Shown here in pieces: positions 24,097 to 43,233 of a stretch of 64,000 bases of DNA (position 1 is its first letter; every line of letters begins with the position of its first letter). The DNA lies in assembly GCA_963573385.1 (NCBI GenBank), contig CAUYLG010076897.1, positions 124,001-188,000 on the forward strand, read 5' to 3'. This DNA is from Cacajao melanocephalus. Lineage: Eukaryota; Chordata; Mammalia; Primates; Pitheciidae. The notes beneath the pieces were generated by a model that had not been told where the DNA came from, made no database searches, and worked only from the letters and a program-made list of their open reading frames with translations. A program made the translations under genes and the position numbers.

Positions 24097-25510
24097 CTTG
24101 TCAAATAGATCCTCGATCCAACAGACAAATGTGAACGATTCTACCACACTTAAAGTTGGAGCTACCACTTTTAGCATAGATTGCTCAGCTTGACACTGAA
24201 GCGTATTATGCAAACAAGCTTTGTTTTAATATAAAGCAATCCCCAAAAGATTTGAGTTTCTCAGTAAAATCTGCATCCTTTACATAATGCCACTGACTTC
24301 ATGGGATGTTCTAACTAACTCATTTCATACCCTGTGAATATTCAAAAGTAACAGAATCTGGCATATAGTTTTATTGACTCCTTAGCCATGAGATTACTGA
24401 GGCTTTCACATATCAGTGATTTTAAAGTACCAGTGTTTTTTGCTACTTATTTGTATGTACTCAGTCTTAGGGTTTTGAATGGTTTTCTAATATACTGACA
24501 TCTGCATTTAATTTCCAGAAATTAATTTTTATGTTTGCTGAAATTCCATTTATATACATACTTTAAGTAAACAAGATTATGACAATAAAACACACAGTTC
24601 CAGTTTCTATGGCCTTCCCACCTTCTGTTAGAAATTAATTTATCTGGCATTTTAAAACAACATTTAACAATCAGTTTATTATCAGATATCAGCATATGCC
24701 CAATAAAACTTACTTTAATAAGCAATTAATTCTGTATAATATATTACAGCCAAGCCCTATATAATTTTGGATTTGTTCAATCTTACAGGCTGTTTTCTAT
24801 TGTATCAAGTGGAAATTCAAGAAGGCATCAAACAAAACAAGGATGTTTACAGACATGCAAAGGGTCAGGACATCTATCCGCCAGTATATAGCAATGCTTA
24901 CTAACAAGTACTCTTAACAGCATTAAAGGCCAAATCTGTCCTCTTTCCCCAACTTCCTTTCAGCATGTTTATATTACAAGCCATTCAGGGACAAAGAAAC
25001 CTTGACTACCCCATTGCTTACTAGGAACCAGCAGTAAGCAAAATTCACTTTGAAAGCACCAGTGATTCATTACATTGAGAATTACTACCAAGATTTAGCA
25101 GAAAATAAATAAGCGCTCAACAACTAATCCAGATTACAGTATGATTTAGCTCATCATAAAATTCCAACAATTCAGATTATTTTTAATGATCTTAGCCAAA
25201 ACTATAAAGTTGCCACATTACTAAAGACACACACATCTTCCCTGTTTTGTAGAAATATCACAAAGACCAAGAGGCTACAGAAGGAGGAAATTTGCCACTG
25301 TCTTTGCAACAATAAATCAGGTATCTATTCTGGTGTAGAGATAGGATGTTGAAAGCTGCCCTGCTATCACCAGTGTAGAAATTAAGAGTAGTACAATACA
25401 TGTACACTGAAATTTGCCATCGCGTGTTTGTGTAAACTCAATGTGCACATTTTGTATTTCAAAAAGAAAAAATAAAAGCAAAATAAAATGTTTATAACTC
25501 TACTGTCTAT
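24097..25510 (+). other. KCNIP4: KCNIP4 3' UTR
   Basis: About 1.4 kb of AT-rich untranslated sequence follows the stop with no recognised interspersed repeat. Earlier AATAAA copies at about 24583 and 24701 could give shorter forms. The most likely end is just after the paired signals at 25471-25487. Cleavage position is inferred. Confidence 0.75.
25471..25487 (+). terminator. KCNIP4: KCNIP4 poly(A) signal pair
   Basis: AATAAA occurs at 25471-25476 and again at 25482-25487, followed by a GTCTTTTTC U-rich element near 25518. This is the best cleavage context downstream of the KCNIP4 stop. Confidence 0.7.
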
Positions 25511-26270
25511 GCTATAGGTCTTTTTCAAGAAAGTTTTTAATTATTAGATTTAAACAATACTTTTTCTTATAGTATTTTCTAGATCACAGATATCTCTGCA
25601 TGGTGCTAAATGCTATGAAAACAGGTAAAAGCAAGGCCAGCGAGCAGACAGCTGCTGTAGCCAGTGTGATTGGAGGATGTGACAAGGGAGTAGAGACCTG
25701 CGGAAAAAGCATGCCAGACAGACAAAGGGCTCAGGACAGACAAGTTCTGAGTGAGGAGGCACATTTCTACATGAAGAATCCTCAGAAATTACTTGTACTC
25801 TTTCAAATTACAGTTGTGAGATTGTATCTGAAATGAGAATCACAGAGTTCACTCCAGGTGTTTGGGGAATAGAGCAAGGAAAGGGCATTCTTCAAAGCTT
25901 CTGAGCTGCAACACTGCTGCTCCTATATACAAGACTGATTTTCCTCTCCATCCCTTTCAAGTCTTGTTTTGCTTTGGATATGGTGTGGCTACAGAAATCC
26001 CTATAGCCTCTCCTTTTGCCCACAAGATAAAAGGTCTTATTCTTGTTTTCCATTTCTCTTCCTCTCCTCTACTCCTCTCTTGCAGAGGGAATGCTTCTAT
26101 GACATCAAAATTCTGAACTATGTCTAAATTATGTTTTAAAAGTTCCTTAAAAATTAATTGCTAAACATAAGCACAACAAAATCAGTGAATGCATATATGA
26201 GTTTTCAGATTTTAATTGCTGAATATCTTTACGTGTACATCAGTATTTTCTGGCTATGAAATGCAAAAAT
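25511..26270. other. short convergent intergenic gap
   Basis: About 0.75 kb lies between the inferred KCNIP4 end and the farther candidate PACRGL end. No repeat or gene is recognised. The 78- and 84-codon plus-strand frames here have no support. Confidence 0.6.
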
Positions 26271-26274
26271 AACA

Positions 26275-26280
26275 TTTATT
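26275..26280 (-). terminator. PACRGL: candidate distal PACRGL poly(A) signal
   Basis: TTTATT on the plus strand is AATAAA on the minus strand. If used, the PACRGL 3' UTR would be about 0.9 kb and would include the Alu at 26446-26738. Confidence 0.4.
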
Positions 26281-26431
26281 TAAATACACTTAACACCAAA
26301 AATTTAGGTAGTTGTAATAAACAACATACTTGTAATAGAATTCAGTTAGAAAAAAATGTCTTAAACTAGAATACTCTGAAAGTTTTCCATGCATTGTAGA
26401 TTATAAAATACGTATTTACAAACACTAATTT

Positions 26432-26758
26432 AATAGTGTATTCATGGGGCCAGGCATGGTGGCTCACTCCTGTAATCCCAGCACTTTGGAAATCAATTGT
26501 GGAGGATAGCTTTCAGAATTTCAAGACCAGCCTGGATAACAGAGTGAGACCCTGTCTCTACAAGCAAATTTTAAAATTAGCTGGACAGGGTGGCACATGC
26601 CTGTAGTCCCAGCTAATCAAGAGTCTGAGATGAAAGGATCATCTGAGCACAAAAATTCAAGGCTTGCAGTGAGCTATGATTATGCCACTGTACTCCAGTC
26701 TGGGCAACAAAGCAAGACCCCTTCTCTCTTTTCAAACAATTTTAAAATAGTGTATTCA
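26432..26758 (+). mobile_element. Alu (AluJ-like) with target-site duplication
   Basis: The Alu body is 26446 to about 26738 (GGGGCCAGGCATGGTGGCTC to GGGCAACAAAGCAAGACCCC). It is bounded by a perfect 13-base direct repeat, AATAGTGTATTCA, at 26432-26444 and 26746-26758. The first arm carries an internal rearrangement near 26490. It lies antisense in or just beyond the PACRGL 3' UTR. Confidence 0.9.
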
Positions 26759-26984
26759 CAAACATTTGTTCACTATTTTAAATTTCTACAGCCTTGTTAA
26801 ATATGAAACCCAAGAAATGGCAAAATATCTAGAAAAATAAGTGCACAGCTACAAATTCGATTACAAAAAAGTATTATAAATAGGCACTAGAAAATACATC
26901 TTGCAAACTCAATAATGGTTCTGCACACAAATAATAAAAATACAAAAAATAAACCTCACAAATTTATACTATTATAGAACTTAT

Positions 26985-26990
26985 TTTAAT
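26985..26990 (-). terminator. PACRGL: candidate proximal PACRGL poly(A) signal
   Basis: TTTAAT on the plus strand is ATTAAA on the minus strand, about 190 bases past the stop codon. The minus strand downstream (about 26910-26970) is rich in U and GU, a good downstream element. This would give a short 3' UTR without the Alu. Confidence 0.45.
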
Positions 26991-27175
26991 AACTTTCCAT
27001 TAGTAACTGTTCTTTTTTGTTGATGAATAACTTTGATTCAGTGTATATTCATCTTAACTTAGTGAATAATAAATAGTGGCTGTGATTTACAAATGAATAA
27101 AGGTTCCATGAGTACCTGGGGTCAGTGTTTGATGTCTCACCAGGTAGAAAAAACAATGTTTGTTGGCTCCCTTCT

Positions 27176-27232
27176 TCAACAGCATATGGAGCAGTATGTT
27201 GGAATTTTAGATTTGATGATGCTAAGGCTTCC
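27176..27232 (-). CDS. PACRGL: PACRGL last coding exon with stop
   Basis: On the minus strand a T-rich tract ending TGTCGACAG precedes GSLSIIKSKIPTYCSICC and TGA, so the stop codon is at 27176-27178. These are residues 231-248. The IPTYCSICC end matches the conserved PACRG-family end, where PACRG has a similar IK..VPTY motif, with a local cysteine cluster. A longer minus-strand frame of 145 codons over the same DNA is in another phase and is not the gene. Confidence 0.95.
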   Translation of the reverse strand, partial: GSLSIIKSKIPTYCSICC

Positions 27233-29624
<2,392 letters not shown>

Positions 29625-30104
29625 TCAAAGTAAGATTAGGGGTAAATGAAATGGCTTTAAAATTAACCATGTTTACCATACACATAAGTAAATCTTCAGG
29701 AACACCCCTTGTTTTAGATTTCAAGGCTTCTTTTAGGAAGCATCTCATTGAAATTTACATATAAGAGGTACCTCTGTATGTTTTTAAAAAACAATGAATT
29801 TACATTATTTTAAGTAAAACCAATCCTATAAAATCTGCTACAGTATGCTATCTGAAGTAAGTTTTCTACAAAATAGCATATTTTGCGATTTTGTAATTTG
29901 CAAGAGCATTTAGATGACCCTGATGGAAAGCTCTGCCTCTAAAACACATATTTTCCCACAATAAAATGGAAAGAGAGGACAAAGGATGATTTACATGAGT
30001 AATTTAGTAACAGTGAATGCTCTGGGGATGGACAAGGTCCCTCCACGGTCTTTCAGTTGCTTTCTTCAGACTGCATCACCCTACTGAATCTGTATACACC
30101 CTGT

Positions 30105-30265
30105 ATAGCACAGAGGTTGACAGGCAGATCCGTGGACCATCAGCATCAGAATCACTTGAGATGCTGTTTAAAAACGTAGATTCTTGGGTCTCACACCATA
30201 CTTAATCAGAATCTCAGGGAAGAAGCCCAGATGCTACATTTTAAGCAAGATTTTCAGGTAATTTA
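30105..30265 (+). mobile_element. MER5-type hAT-Charlie fragment
   Basis: AGAGGTTGACAGGCAGATCCGTGGACC, then CATCAGCATCAGAATCACTTG and GATTCTTGGGTCTCACACC, match the MER5A/B layout. Confidence 0.75.
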
Positions 30266-31529
30266 TTCCCTCTTTAAAGTTCTATACATTTGCAGCTCAG
30301 AAAAGGTATAGTTTATTTTGCATAGAGGAAAAAATGAGTTGTATATAGGTTCAATAACTGGTTTTGAAAAACTTTTTCTAGAAGAGTACCCTTTCTTCCA
30401 ATAAATATCTAATGTAGAAGTCTATAAACCAGATGAAAATGAAGGCTTTGAGGCTGAAAGGTGTGGAAGATAGGAGTGAAAGATGAAGGTGGTCCAATAG
30501 CACCTCACTGACATCCTCAGTGGTGTTTGTCTCATAGTGAGTGGCTAACAGACCAGCAACTAACCCTCACACAACCTATTTCTAGAGCTCTTTATATAAT
30601 ACCAGAATCTGAAGGTCAGGGTGGTATCTAAGTATTCCCAAAGTGCTGACAGCCCAGGAAAGCTAGAGGCCCTTTCAGTCACTCCTTGACTAGCAAAAGC
30701 AGAGCTCTGAGGAGGAATGCAAGTGACCAAAGACAAATGCCACCGACCCAGAAAGATTAAAAAACAAAAAAAAATTTATACAATTGTTAATCTGGCTTTT
30801 TCTTTCTGCCACTGGAGGTGGGACTGAGAGGCTATTTAGGTAGCCGAGGTTCTGATCCTTGCTTGACTGACTTTGATGAAGGATCCAGTGTGATTCCTTT
30901 TCTCTACATCTCACATGCCCTTGACTCCATCCCAATTTTCTCAGCAGATGTCCGTGCTGCTTATTTCTACATCCCCACCCACCTACAAAAAACCAAAATT
31001 AAAACCAAAATCAACAATTTCCACAAGGGCTGAGAGCATGTCTATTTCTGCTCTGCATTATATTCTCGATGCTTGGCGTACCTGGAACAAAACAGAAGGG
31101 GAGAGTGCAGAGTGCAAGAGATTATTAAACTACTGAATATTTGAATGAGTCACTTTATACACTGGTGTGAAATTCCTGTAGTTGGTCAGCCACACTTCCT
31201 GACCTGAAGCTTACAAATATCTGCCAGGATTCTCTTTCTTCTGTCCTAAGACTTCTCATACGTCAAGGCTTGAGAATCTATTCTCACTATGTCTTCTCCC
31301 CACCTGAAACCTCGTGGAATTTCATCTACCACCTATCAGTATACCTATCCTGATAAGAGTCACTATCACCCCGATTTCTAATAATGTCAACCAGGTGGTT
31401 CCTGGGGTGTATTACACTATTTGTGGAATAGGAAGTTAAAAATACACTTCTAGTATCTCTCCTATGGATGGATCCAAGAAAAAACAGTGGAACCATGATC
31501 AAAATCATGCCTCTGCTGTAAAATACAGA

Positions 31530-32128
31530 AGAATGCAGGCAGAGAGGTCCTACCTAAGACTTCAATCTTTCTATTGGTATGCGGTTTAGAATTCCCCCTG
31601 CCTAATGTTTGACCCTTGCCCCTAGCTCTTGAATGATAACCTCTAAGCTCTTGGAATGTCCTGCCGGACAGAGTACCCTTGTCAACATGGGAGTTTAGGG
31701 TGACACCAGGCAGTCCATACAATGTGATTCATGGTGGGAACTTTGGTTCAGAGGGTATTAGCTCGACTTCTGGAGAGGCTGTTGACTAATGTCAACCACA
31801 CAGGCTGGCAGTCTTGCCTGCATGACAGACAGCAATAAAAACCCTGGACACTAAGGCTCACGTGAGCTTCTCCAGTTGGCAATACTCCATGCACATTGCC
31901 ACACATTGCTGCTGGAAGAAGTAAACGCTGCATGAACCACTCCACTGGGAGAAGAAAACTGAAAACTCCATGCCTGGTCTCTCTTGGACCCTGCCCTATG
32001 TGCCTCTTACCTTTGCTGATTTTAATCTTTATCGTTTTGTTGTAAGAAACCATACAGTGAATAACAGCTTTCCTGAGTTCCCTGAATCCTTCTGGCAAAT
32101 CATCAAACTTAAAAGTGGTCTTGGGAAC
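31530..32128 (+). mobile_element. solitary ERV LTR, family not assigned
   Basis: The plus strand has LTR organisation: an upstream block with GGCAGAGAGGTCCTACCTAAG, a polyadenylation core CAGCAATAAAAACCCTGGACAC near 31830, a downstream CTTTGCTGATTTTAATC part, and a terminal part ending GGTCTTGGGAACC. No flanking viral gene is seen. Its 145-codon minus-strand frame arises from the LTR and is not a gene. It sits antisense within PACRGL. Confidence 0.75.
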
Positions 32129-32395
32129 CTCGTGAGCTGCATAGTGCCCCAGTATATATTTATGGTAAAGATTAAAGTTACACACATCAGGAAAAAGTCT
32201 CTTCCTGAATGCAATTTACAGATTCACTAAAACACCACAATGAAACACAGAGAAAAACATTAATTAAAAAAACAACGTTTCCTAACACGTAATTACACAA
32301 GACAGTATATGAGCACTGCTTATAATTCATAATTAATCAACATGAGCAAAATACCATCTTACTGTTCATTAGCTTTTATCCATTCAACTTTTGGC

Positions 32396-32670
<275 letters not shown>

Positions 32671-32893
32671 AGCTTACTTTTTATTATAGCCCTAAACCCT
32701 GCTCATGTAGGTGCTTTTCATTTAAAAAAAAAAAAAAAAGTAATATTGTCCATTAGTAAAATGTTTTACAAACAATCTCTACATTTTTTGCTAAAAATGA
32801 GATTTTTTAAAGGTTTTGAGTTATTTTAAAGATTTGAAGCTATTAAAGCATGAAGAGATATGGATGGTGAATGATACATACAGCCAACCATTA

Positions 32894-33689
<796 letters not shown>

Positions 33690-33828
33690 TTACTACCCAT
33701 TTAATTATGCTAATAACAAATTCAGTCTTTACTTGCCTAAACAAAAATCAAAAGTTTCATTATTCTTTTCCTCATCATAATTTCAGCTGTTACAATTTCA
33801 ATTATACTGAGAAACTGGGGGACAAAGG

Positions 33829-34114
33829 GTCACTTGGTATCCCAAGGGAGGCTGGTTCCAGGACCTCAGTGGATATCAAAACCCATGGATACTCACGTTC
33901 TTCACATAAAATAGCATAGCATCTGGACATACTCCCATGTACTTAAATAATCTCTAGATTTGTATAATGCCTATTACAATGTAACTGTCATAAATAATTT
34001 TTATATTACATTGTTTTGTTTTTATTGTTGCATTGTATTTTTTTAAATAGTTTTGATCTGCAGCTGGTTGAAACCCTAGATGTGGAACCCACGGATAAGT
34101 AGGGCCAACCGTGT
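33829..34114 (+). mobile_element. MER2 (Tigger-type) transposon
   Basis: The MER2 order is clear: GGTATCCCAAGGGAGGCTGG, CACATAAAATAGCATAGCATC, an AT-rich centre, and a terminal inverted copy ending GGATAAGTAGGGCCAACCGTG. Confidence 0.85.
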
Positions 34115-34129
34115 ATGAGACAGGAGTAA

Positions 34130-34310
34130 TTTCTACCCACAGAAGGGACGGGGAAGGAAAAAAGAGAAAGAAAAAGAAAAGAAATGGGAAACAGGTGAGG
34201 CAAGAAAAAATACAGGAAGTAAAGAAGAAAGAGAAAATAAAATAGGACAGAAGGAAAAGCAGGGAATGGAAGGAGGAAAAGAGGTAAATAGAGGAAAAAA
34301 TGAAGGGAAA
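34130..34310 (+). repeat. purine-rich (A/G) tract
   Basis: About 180 bases almost wholly of A and G on the plus strand, with few interruptions, directly after the MER2 end. Several Phe/Ser-rich minus-strand frames here are artefacts of this composition. The sense strand of PACRGL is the pyrimidine strand. Confidence 0.9.
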
Positions 34311-35254
34311 CTCACTGGAATAATAATAACATTTTGTTACGTACAAACACTTTCTGAAAGCAAAGCAAATTAGTTTAAAATATGTTTATAACATACTCCT
34401 TTATGAATGCATGACTGTGAAATTCCCCTATATTTACAATGATTTTATAACTTAATGAGTTCCTAAAATAAATTTCCTCCATATTTAAATATTTTCTATT
34501 AACATATTGAGAAAGCAAGTATCATACTATGTGCATTTTAAAGGCATGTTAAGATTTTAAATGTCATTTGTAATACTGAAATGCAGTATGAGACCATTAA
34601 AAAAAAGTGTAATTTCTCACTTTTAAAAAAGATAAAGCAAACAAAAATCAACAGTAAACTCCTTCAGTTTGACTAATTATGAAGTAAATAAACAATCAGC
34701 TGCAAAATCATGCTTAGAAATACTAATTTTCAACTAATTTGTCCTTCAGACCTAAATATCTGCTTCTAAATAGTAATAGATAATTGTTTTTCTTTTCCTC
34801 GAAGCTGTCATACTTTTGAAAACCATCATATCCTGCCAGCCACAAGCGCATCATTTTGGATCACAGGTTCCATCATTTTAGCAGTGTCCTGTATCCAGTT
34901 CATTTTAGAGATGAAAAATCTCAGATTCAAGGCTGAAGTGGATTTCAACAGTGGTTCCTCTGTCACTATTTACCCATTAGTAAATGGACAGGAGAAAGAT
35001 AGAAATTTACTCAATACAGAAAAAAAAAAGCATTGACATTTGGACAACAGGTGTGTAACAGGCTGACTTTAGTTAGAGTCCCTTTAAGGATATCCCAAAT
35101 TAAAGCGCTCCCTGTACATTGTGATTAGCTACAGTATATTTTCAAAGCTATCGCCAGTTTTGATTAGTCTAAAAAAAAAATGGTTCACTACCTGGTATAA
35201 AAGGATTAAGGTTTAAAAAAGAACTAAGGAAGCATTACTAATTTTTTGTTCATG

Positions 35255-35443
35255 TGTTTGTTTGAGACAGCATCTCACTCTACCATGCCTGGCTAATGTG
35301 ATTTTTTTTTTTTCTTTTCTTCAGAGACAGGGTCTCTCTCCCTATGTGGCTCAAGCTGGTCTCAAATTCCTGGGCTCAAATGATCGTCCCACCTTGGCCT
35401 CGTAAAGTGTTGGGATTACAAGCATGAACCACAGCACCCAGCC
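35255..35443 (-). mobile_element. Alu fragment, antisense, rearranged
   Basis: TTTGAGACAGCATCTCACTC jumps directly to CATGCCTGGCTAATGTG, missing most of the first arm. It then continues with GAGACAGGGTCTCTCTCCC to GTGTTGGGATTACAAGCATG. Old and internally deleted. Confidence 0.85.
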
Positions 35444-36462
35444 TAACCTTTAATACCAACTTCAAAAAATGAATTTCAAAATAGGCTACCTATAAAAATA
35501 CCCTGCTTTTAATATTGAGCGATAAATTAAGAGAAACAAAAACTTATCGTTTTTGCTAGTAACTGATCAGTTACTGATTAGTTTACTCTTAAGAGAGTAA
35601 ACATATTTGGAAAATTAAAGGAGCAACTAAAGATTTTGATGTTTCATTTTAATTAAGGAATCTCAATTGGCAAAATTACTTATTTCTGTTCTGCTCCCAC
35701 TTGGTCCTCCCCACTGGTTTCCTAGGAAAGGCAAATGATACTAACCTAAAAAGGCACTGCCATATTAAGTCACACAGCAGTAACTAATCCAAGTAAAAAT
35801 ATCAGTGAAAGAACTCAGATGTTTTATTACTAGTATCTCCAAAACTCTAATCATCTGTTTCTTAATAATGACAACAAAATTACCCTTAACTTTTAAAAAG
35901 GCAAGTAATTAAAAGTTTAAATACAAGACCACTGGTTAATTCATTTCTCTACTTTTTATTCTAACTCTAGGAATAAAATTCACAGAACAATGATTCACTT
36001 GAAGTTAAAACTCTAGCAACTTTTTTCCTGACACAAACGTTAAATTATATAAAGGAACCTATCACAAACTTTTTAAAAATAATCTATAAAACCACCTCCA
36101 TGATATTGTACTGGAAATGTGCAAGTAAAGCATAGAGCTGGAGTGTTCTCCAAAAGAACATTTAGGTAGGTAGTATCAATTCCCTAAGAAACACATCATG
36201 TCGACATGATTGGTTGTATACAGAACCACTTACCATTATCCGACATAGTTTTAACTTTAATCACTGATGTTTTCCTGATTTCACCAGTATCAAAAAAAAT
36301 TTCTCCTCATTATGAGTCCACATATTTTTATTTTTTTGAAATAAGTATAAATAGTTCATCCACTTACCTACAAACTCCTAAGGGGGTGTGGTGTTTCAAT
36401 GCCTATTGTGTGCTTCCTTTTTCAAAGGGACAGAATGAAATTTACTGACAAACTACAAACTA

Positions 36463-38119
<1,657 letters not shown>

Positions 38120-38187
38120 CTGCAAGGAATACCTCCTTTAGAGTAAATAGCTGCAAATGCCGAAGGGGCTCGTGACTGTTCACCAAA
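38120..38187 (-). CDS. PACRGL: PACRGL coding exon, residues 70-92
   Basis: This 68-base exon (phase 0 in, phase 2 out) lies between TTTATTTTAG and GTAAAA. It encodes FGEQSRAPSAFAAIYSKGGI followed by PC and two bases of an Arg codon. The 'F...Y..G.IP' motif corresponds to the FR.FYERGD.P motif at the start of the PACRG domain. Confidence 0.96.
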
Positions 38188-41131
<2,944 letters not shown>

Positions 41132-41150
41132 TTAAAAGGCAAAGCTATAC

Positions 41151-41218
41151 CTGTTACTTTGTTTTTCAACTGTGTACCTCCAGAACACTCTGATTTCTGC
41201 ATTGTTCCCCTTTCACTC
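41151..41218 (-). CDS. PACRGL: PACRGL first coding exon with start codon
   Basis: This 68-base exon has 16 bases of 5' UTR, then ATG at 41202-41200, then MQKSECSGGTQLKNKVT and the first base of a Gly codon. The acceptor is a long T-rich tract ending CTGCAG. The start context GGGGAACAATGC has A at -3, favourable for initiation. The donor is GTATAG, a weaker site. The intron to the next coding exon is only 122 bases. From here to the stop there are 747 coding bases, 248 residues. Confidence 0.93.
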
Positions 41219-42959
41219 CTGCAGTTTAAAGAAAAAAAAAAAGTTGACCTCAAAATTTGTTTGGAGGGGTATTCATTGTCAATATAAAGACAAAAAACAT
41301 ATCAGAGGATACAATACAGTAAAAGATACATTTAAAAAGTTATGACATGGAGCAAAATACCAGAAAGACTAATGAGAAAACATAAAATTACGTCAACTTC
41401 AACAATATCAATAACAGCAAAATAATCCTCTCCAAGAAAATGATGTACAAAAGTAAACTTTTTTTTCATTCAGATTGTCAAAATATACTATTAGAAACTC
41501 ACTTGCAATCCTCTGGCCACATTAGAAAACAGACTAGATTTCTGAAAATTGAGCTTCTACAGTTTATGAGTAGACAGGACCATTTTTATATACAATATAC
41601 TAATGTAATTTGCAGCAATAAATACACATACAGTAACGCAAACACACCTACATCCCCTTTCAAAATCCTGTATTAGAGAGTTTCTTGCCAAAACAATTGC
41701 TTTTTCACTTGTTAAAAATGTTTATCCTTTACCTTAAGGACAAACTACAGTTGACTCTCCATATATGCGGGTTCCACATCTACAGATTCACCCAACCACG
41801 GATACGGAGAACAGACTGGGGGACTTCAGCATGGGTGGATATTTGGGTATCTGAAAGAGGCTGCGGGGAGGGAGTTAGTTCTGGAACCAATCTTCCACGG
41901 ACACCAAGGAAAAACTGAAGTGTGGTAAATTTTTAAAAATACTATTCACCTGGGAGCATGCCACTGACAAATCTGGAGCATGAGTTGTTTGTGAAAGAAA
42001 ATGCAATAAATCTTATCCTCAGTAACTCTTTTAAGTGGTTTTTCACTAAATAAGGTGGAGGATGGTGTAAAAGGGCAGTGATGGGGAGAAGCGAAGCAGT
42101 AAGAACTATTTGTGTTATAAATATTACCAAGGTCATCGCTAATTCTTTTACAAGATATTCTAATTATAGATATTAGAATCCATAAATCTACTTAACCTGG
42201 AACACTTAAACTATAACACAATAACAGAAAGCAAACAAACCACCCTATGAAGTCCACACATCCCACTTAAAGCTTCCTTGGCTGCTACAGGTCATCTACC
42301 TACAAGGGACTGCTGGAATCCGTGTCAATGGTAGGAAAGTGTACTTTCTATCATTGTTTGGACAGCTGATATAGCCTATATCTTTCCCTGTATGTACTTT
42401 ATTTCTCCCTCACTCAGCTTTTGGATCATTAACTAAATTGCTTGTTAAATTCTCAGTCAGCAGAGGCCACGTTTTTTCCGGCTTTCTAATCCAGGTCTAG
42501 AAAGTTCCAAAAGTGTAGTAAGAGCCCTACTAAAGAAACCCTGTTCCATTTGTAAAGCTCTGTAAAATTCTAAAAGGCAGACCCAGAGCCCGACAGTCAT
42601 TATCCCAATCCCTTTTTTAAATCATAAAGTAAATCCAAAGGGCCAGTATTAGGGGGTCGTAGTATCTGCTTTCCACCTTCCCAGCCACCCCTCCTACACT
42701 CACTTCTAGATACTTAAAGCCGAGTCCAGGGCCAGGATGCTATCAAAGTTAGCAAAAGAGGAAGACACAGAAAAACAAAAAATAAAGAAAAAAGCGTGAT
42801 TTTTTTTTTAAAGGGACCAAGGAAGAAGGAGTTTACCAGTTTCAATTAAGGTTAACGAAGGCTACTCTCAACTGACTCCCCCAGAAAAGGAGGGGCACAC
42901 TCCAAGCGCTCAGGTTCTCAAGAATCCTTAGCAACGGGGTCCAGCGGCCCTAGCAACAG
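41219..42959 (-). other. PACRGL: PACRGL first intron (5' UTR intron)
   Basis: Intron between the promoter-proximal non-coding exon and the first coding exon. It has a Tigger fragment at about 41.75 kb, then rising GC towards 42.9 kb. Two copies of TAGCAAC (about 42929 and 42951), half-sites of the X-box type, lie at its 5' end. Confidence 0.7.
41746..41930 (+). mobile_element. Tigger/MER2-type fragment
   Basis: Starts TACAGTTGACTCTCCATATATGCGGG, then CCAACCACGGATACGGAG, and ends in GGAACCAATCTTCC near 41884 followed by decayed sequence. It is related to the copies at 0.2 and 33.8 kb. Confidence 0.75.
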
Positions 42960-43203
42960 ATCAGGAAGGAAGCCTCTTTGGCCGAGAGCGGGGACGGGAC
43001 ACCAGTTCCCGCGGTTCATGGCTCTGGGGACCCGTTCCTACCGCGCCTCTCTCCCGCTGCGATCCACACACCACCGGCCCCTCGCCGGTGAGGCTTACGC
43101 CCGGCGCTTGGTCTCCTAACAGCCGCAGCTCACCACCGGCCGCCGGGGCTCTGGGAAATGAGAGTCCACGAGGCCCGCCCCAGAATCTGGTCGCGCCACG
43201 AAA

Positions 43204-43211
43204 TGACGTCA
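43204..43211. promoter_or_regulatory. cAMP response element (CREB/ATF site)
   Basis: Perfect palindrome TGACGTCA in a CpG-rich promoter, the full-length consensus for CREB/ATF binding. Confidence 0.75.
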
Positions 43212-43233
43212 GACGCCCGCTGCGTCCTCTAAA

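Noticed and set aside
31748..32185. 145-codon minus-strand open frame
   Set aside because: It lies inside a plus-strand ERV LTR, has no splice context with PACRGL exons and no known family motif.
33954..34346. 130-codon Phe/Ser-rich minus-strand frame
   Set aside because: It is a reading of the purine-rich tract; stops are absent because of composition.
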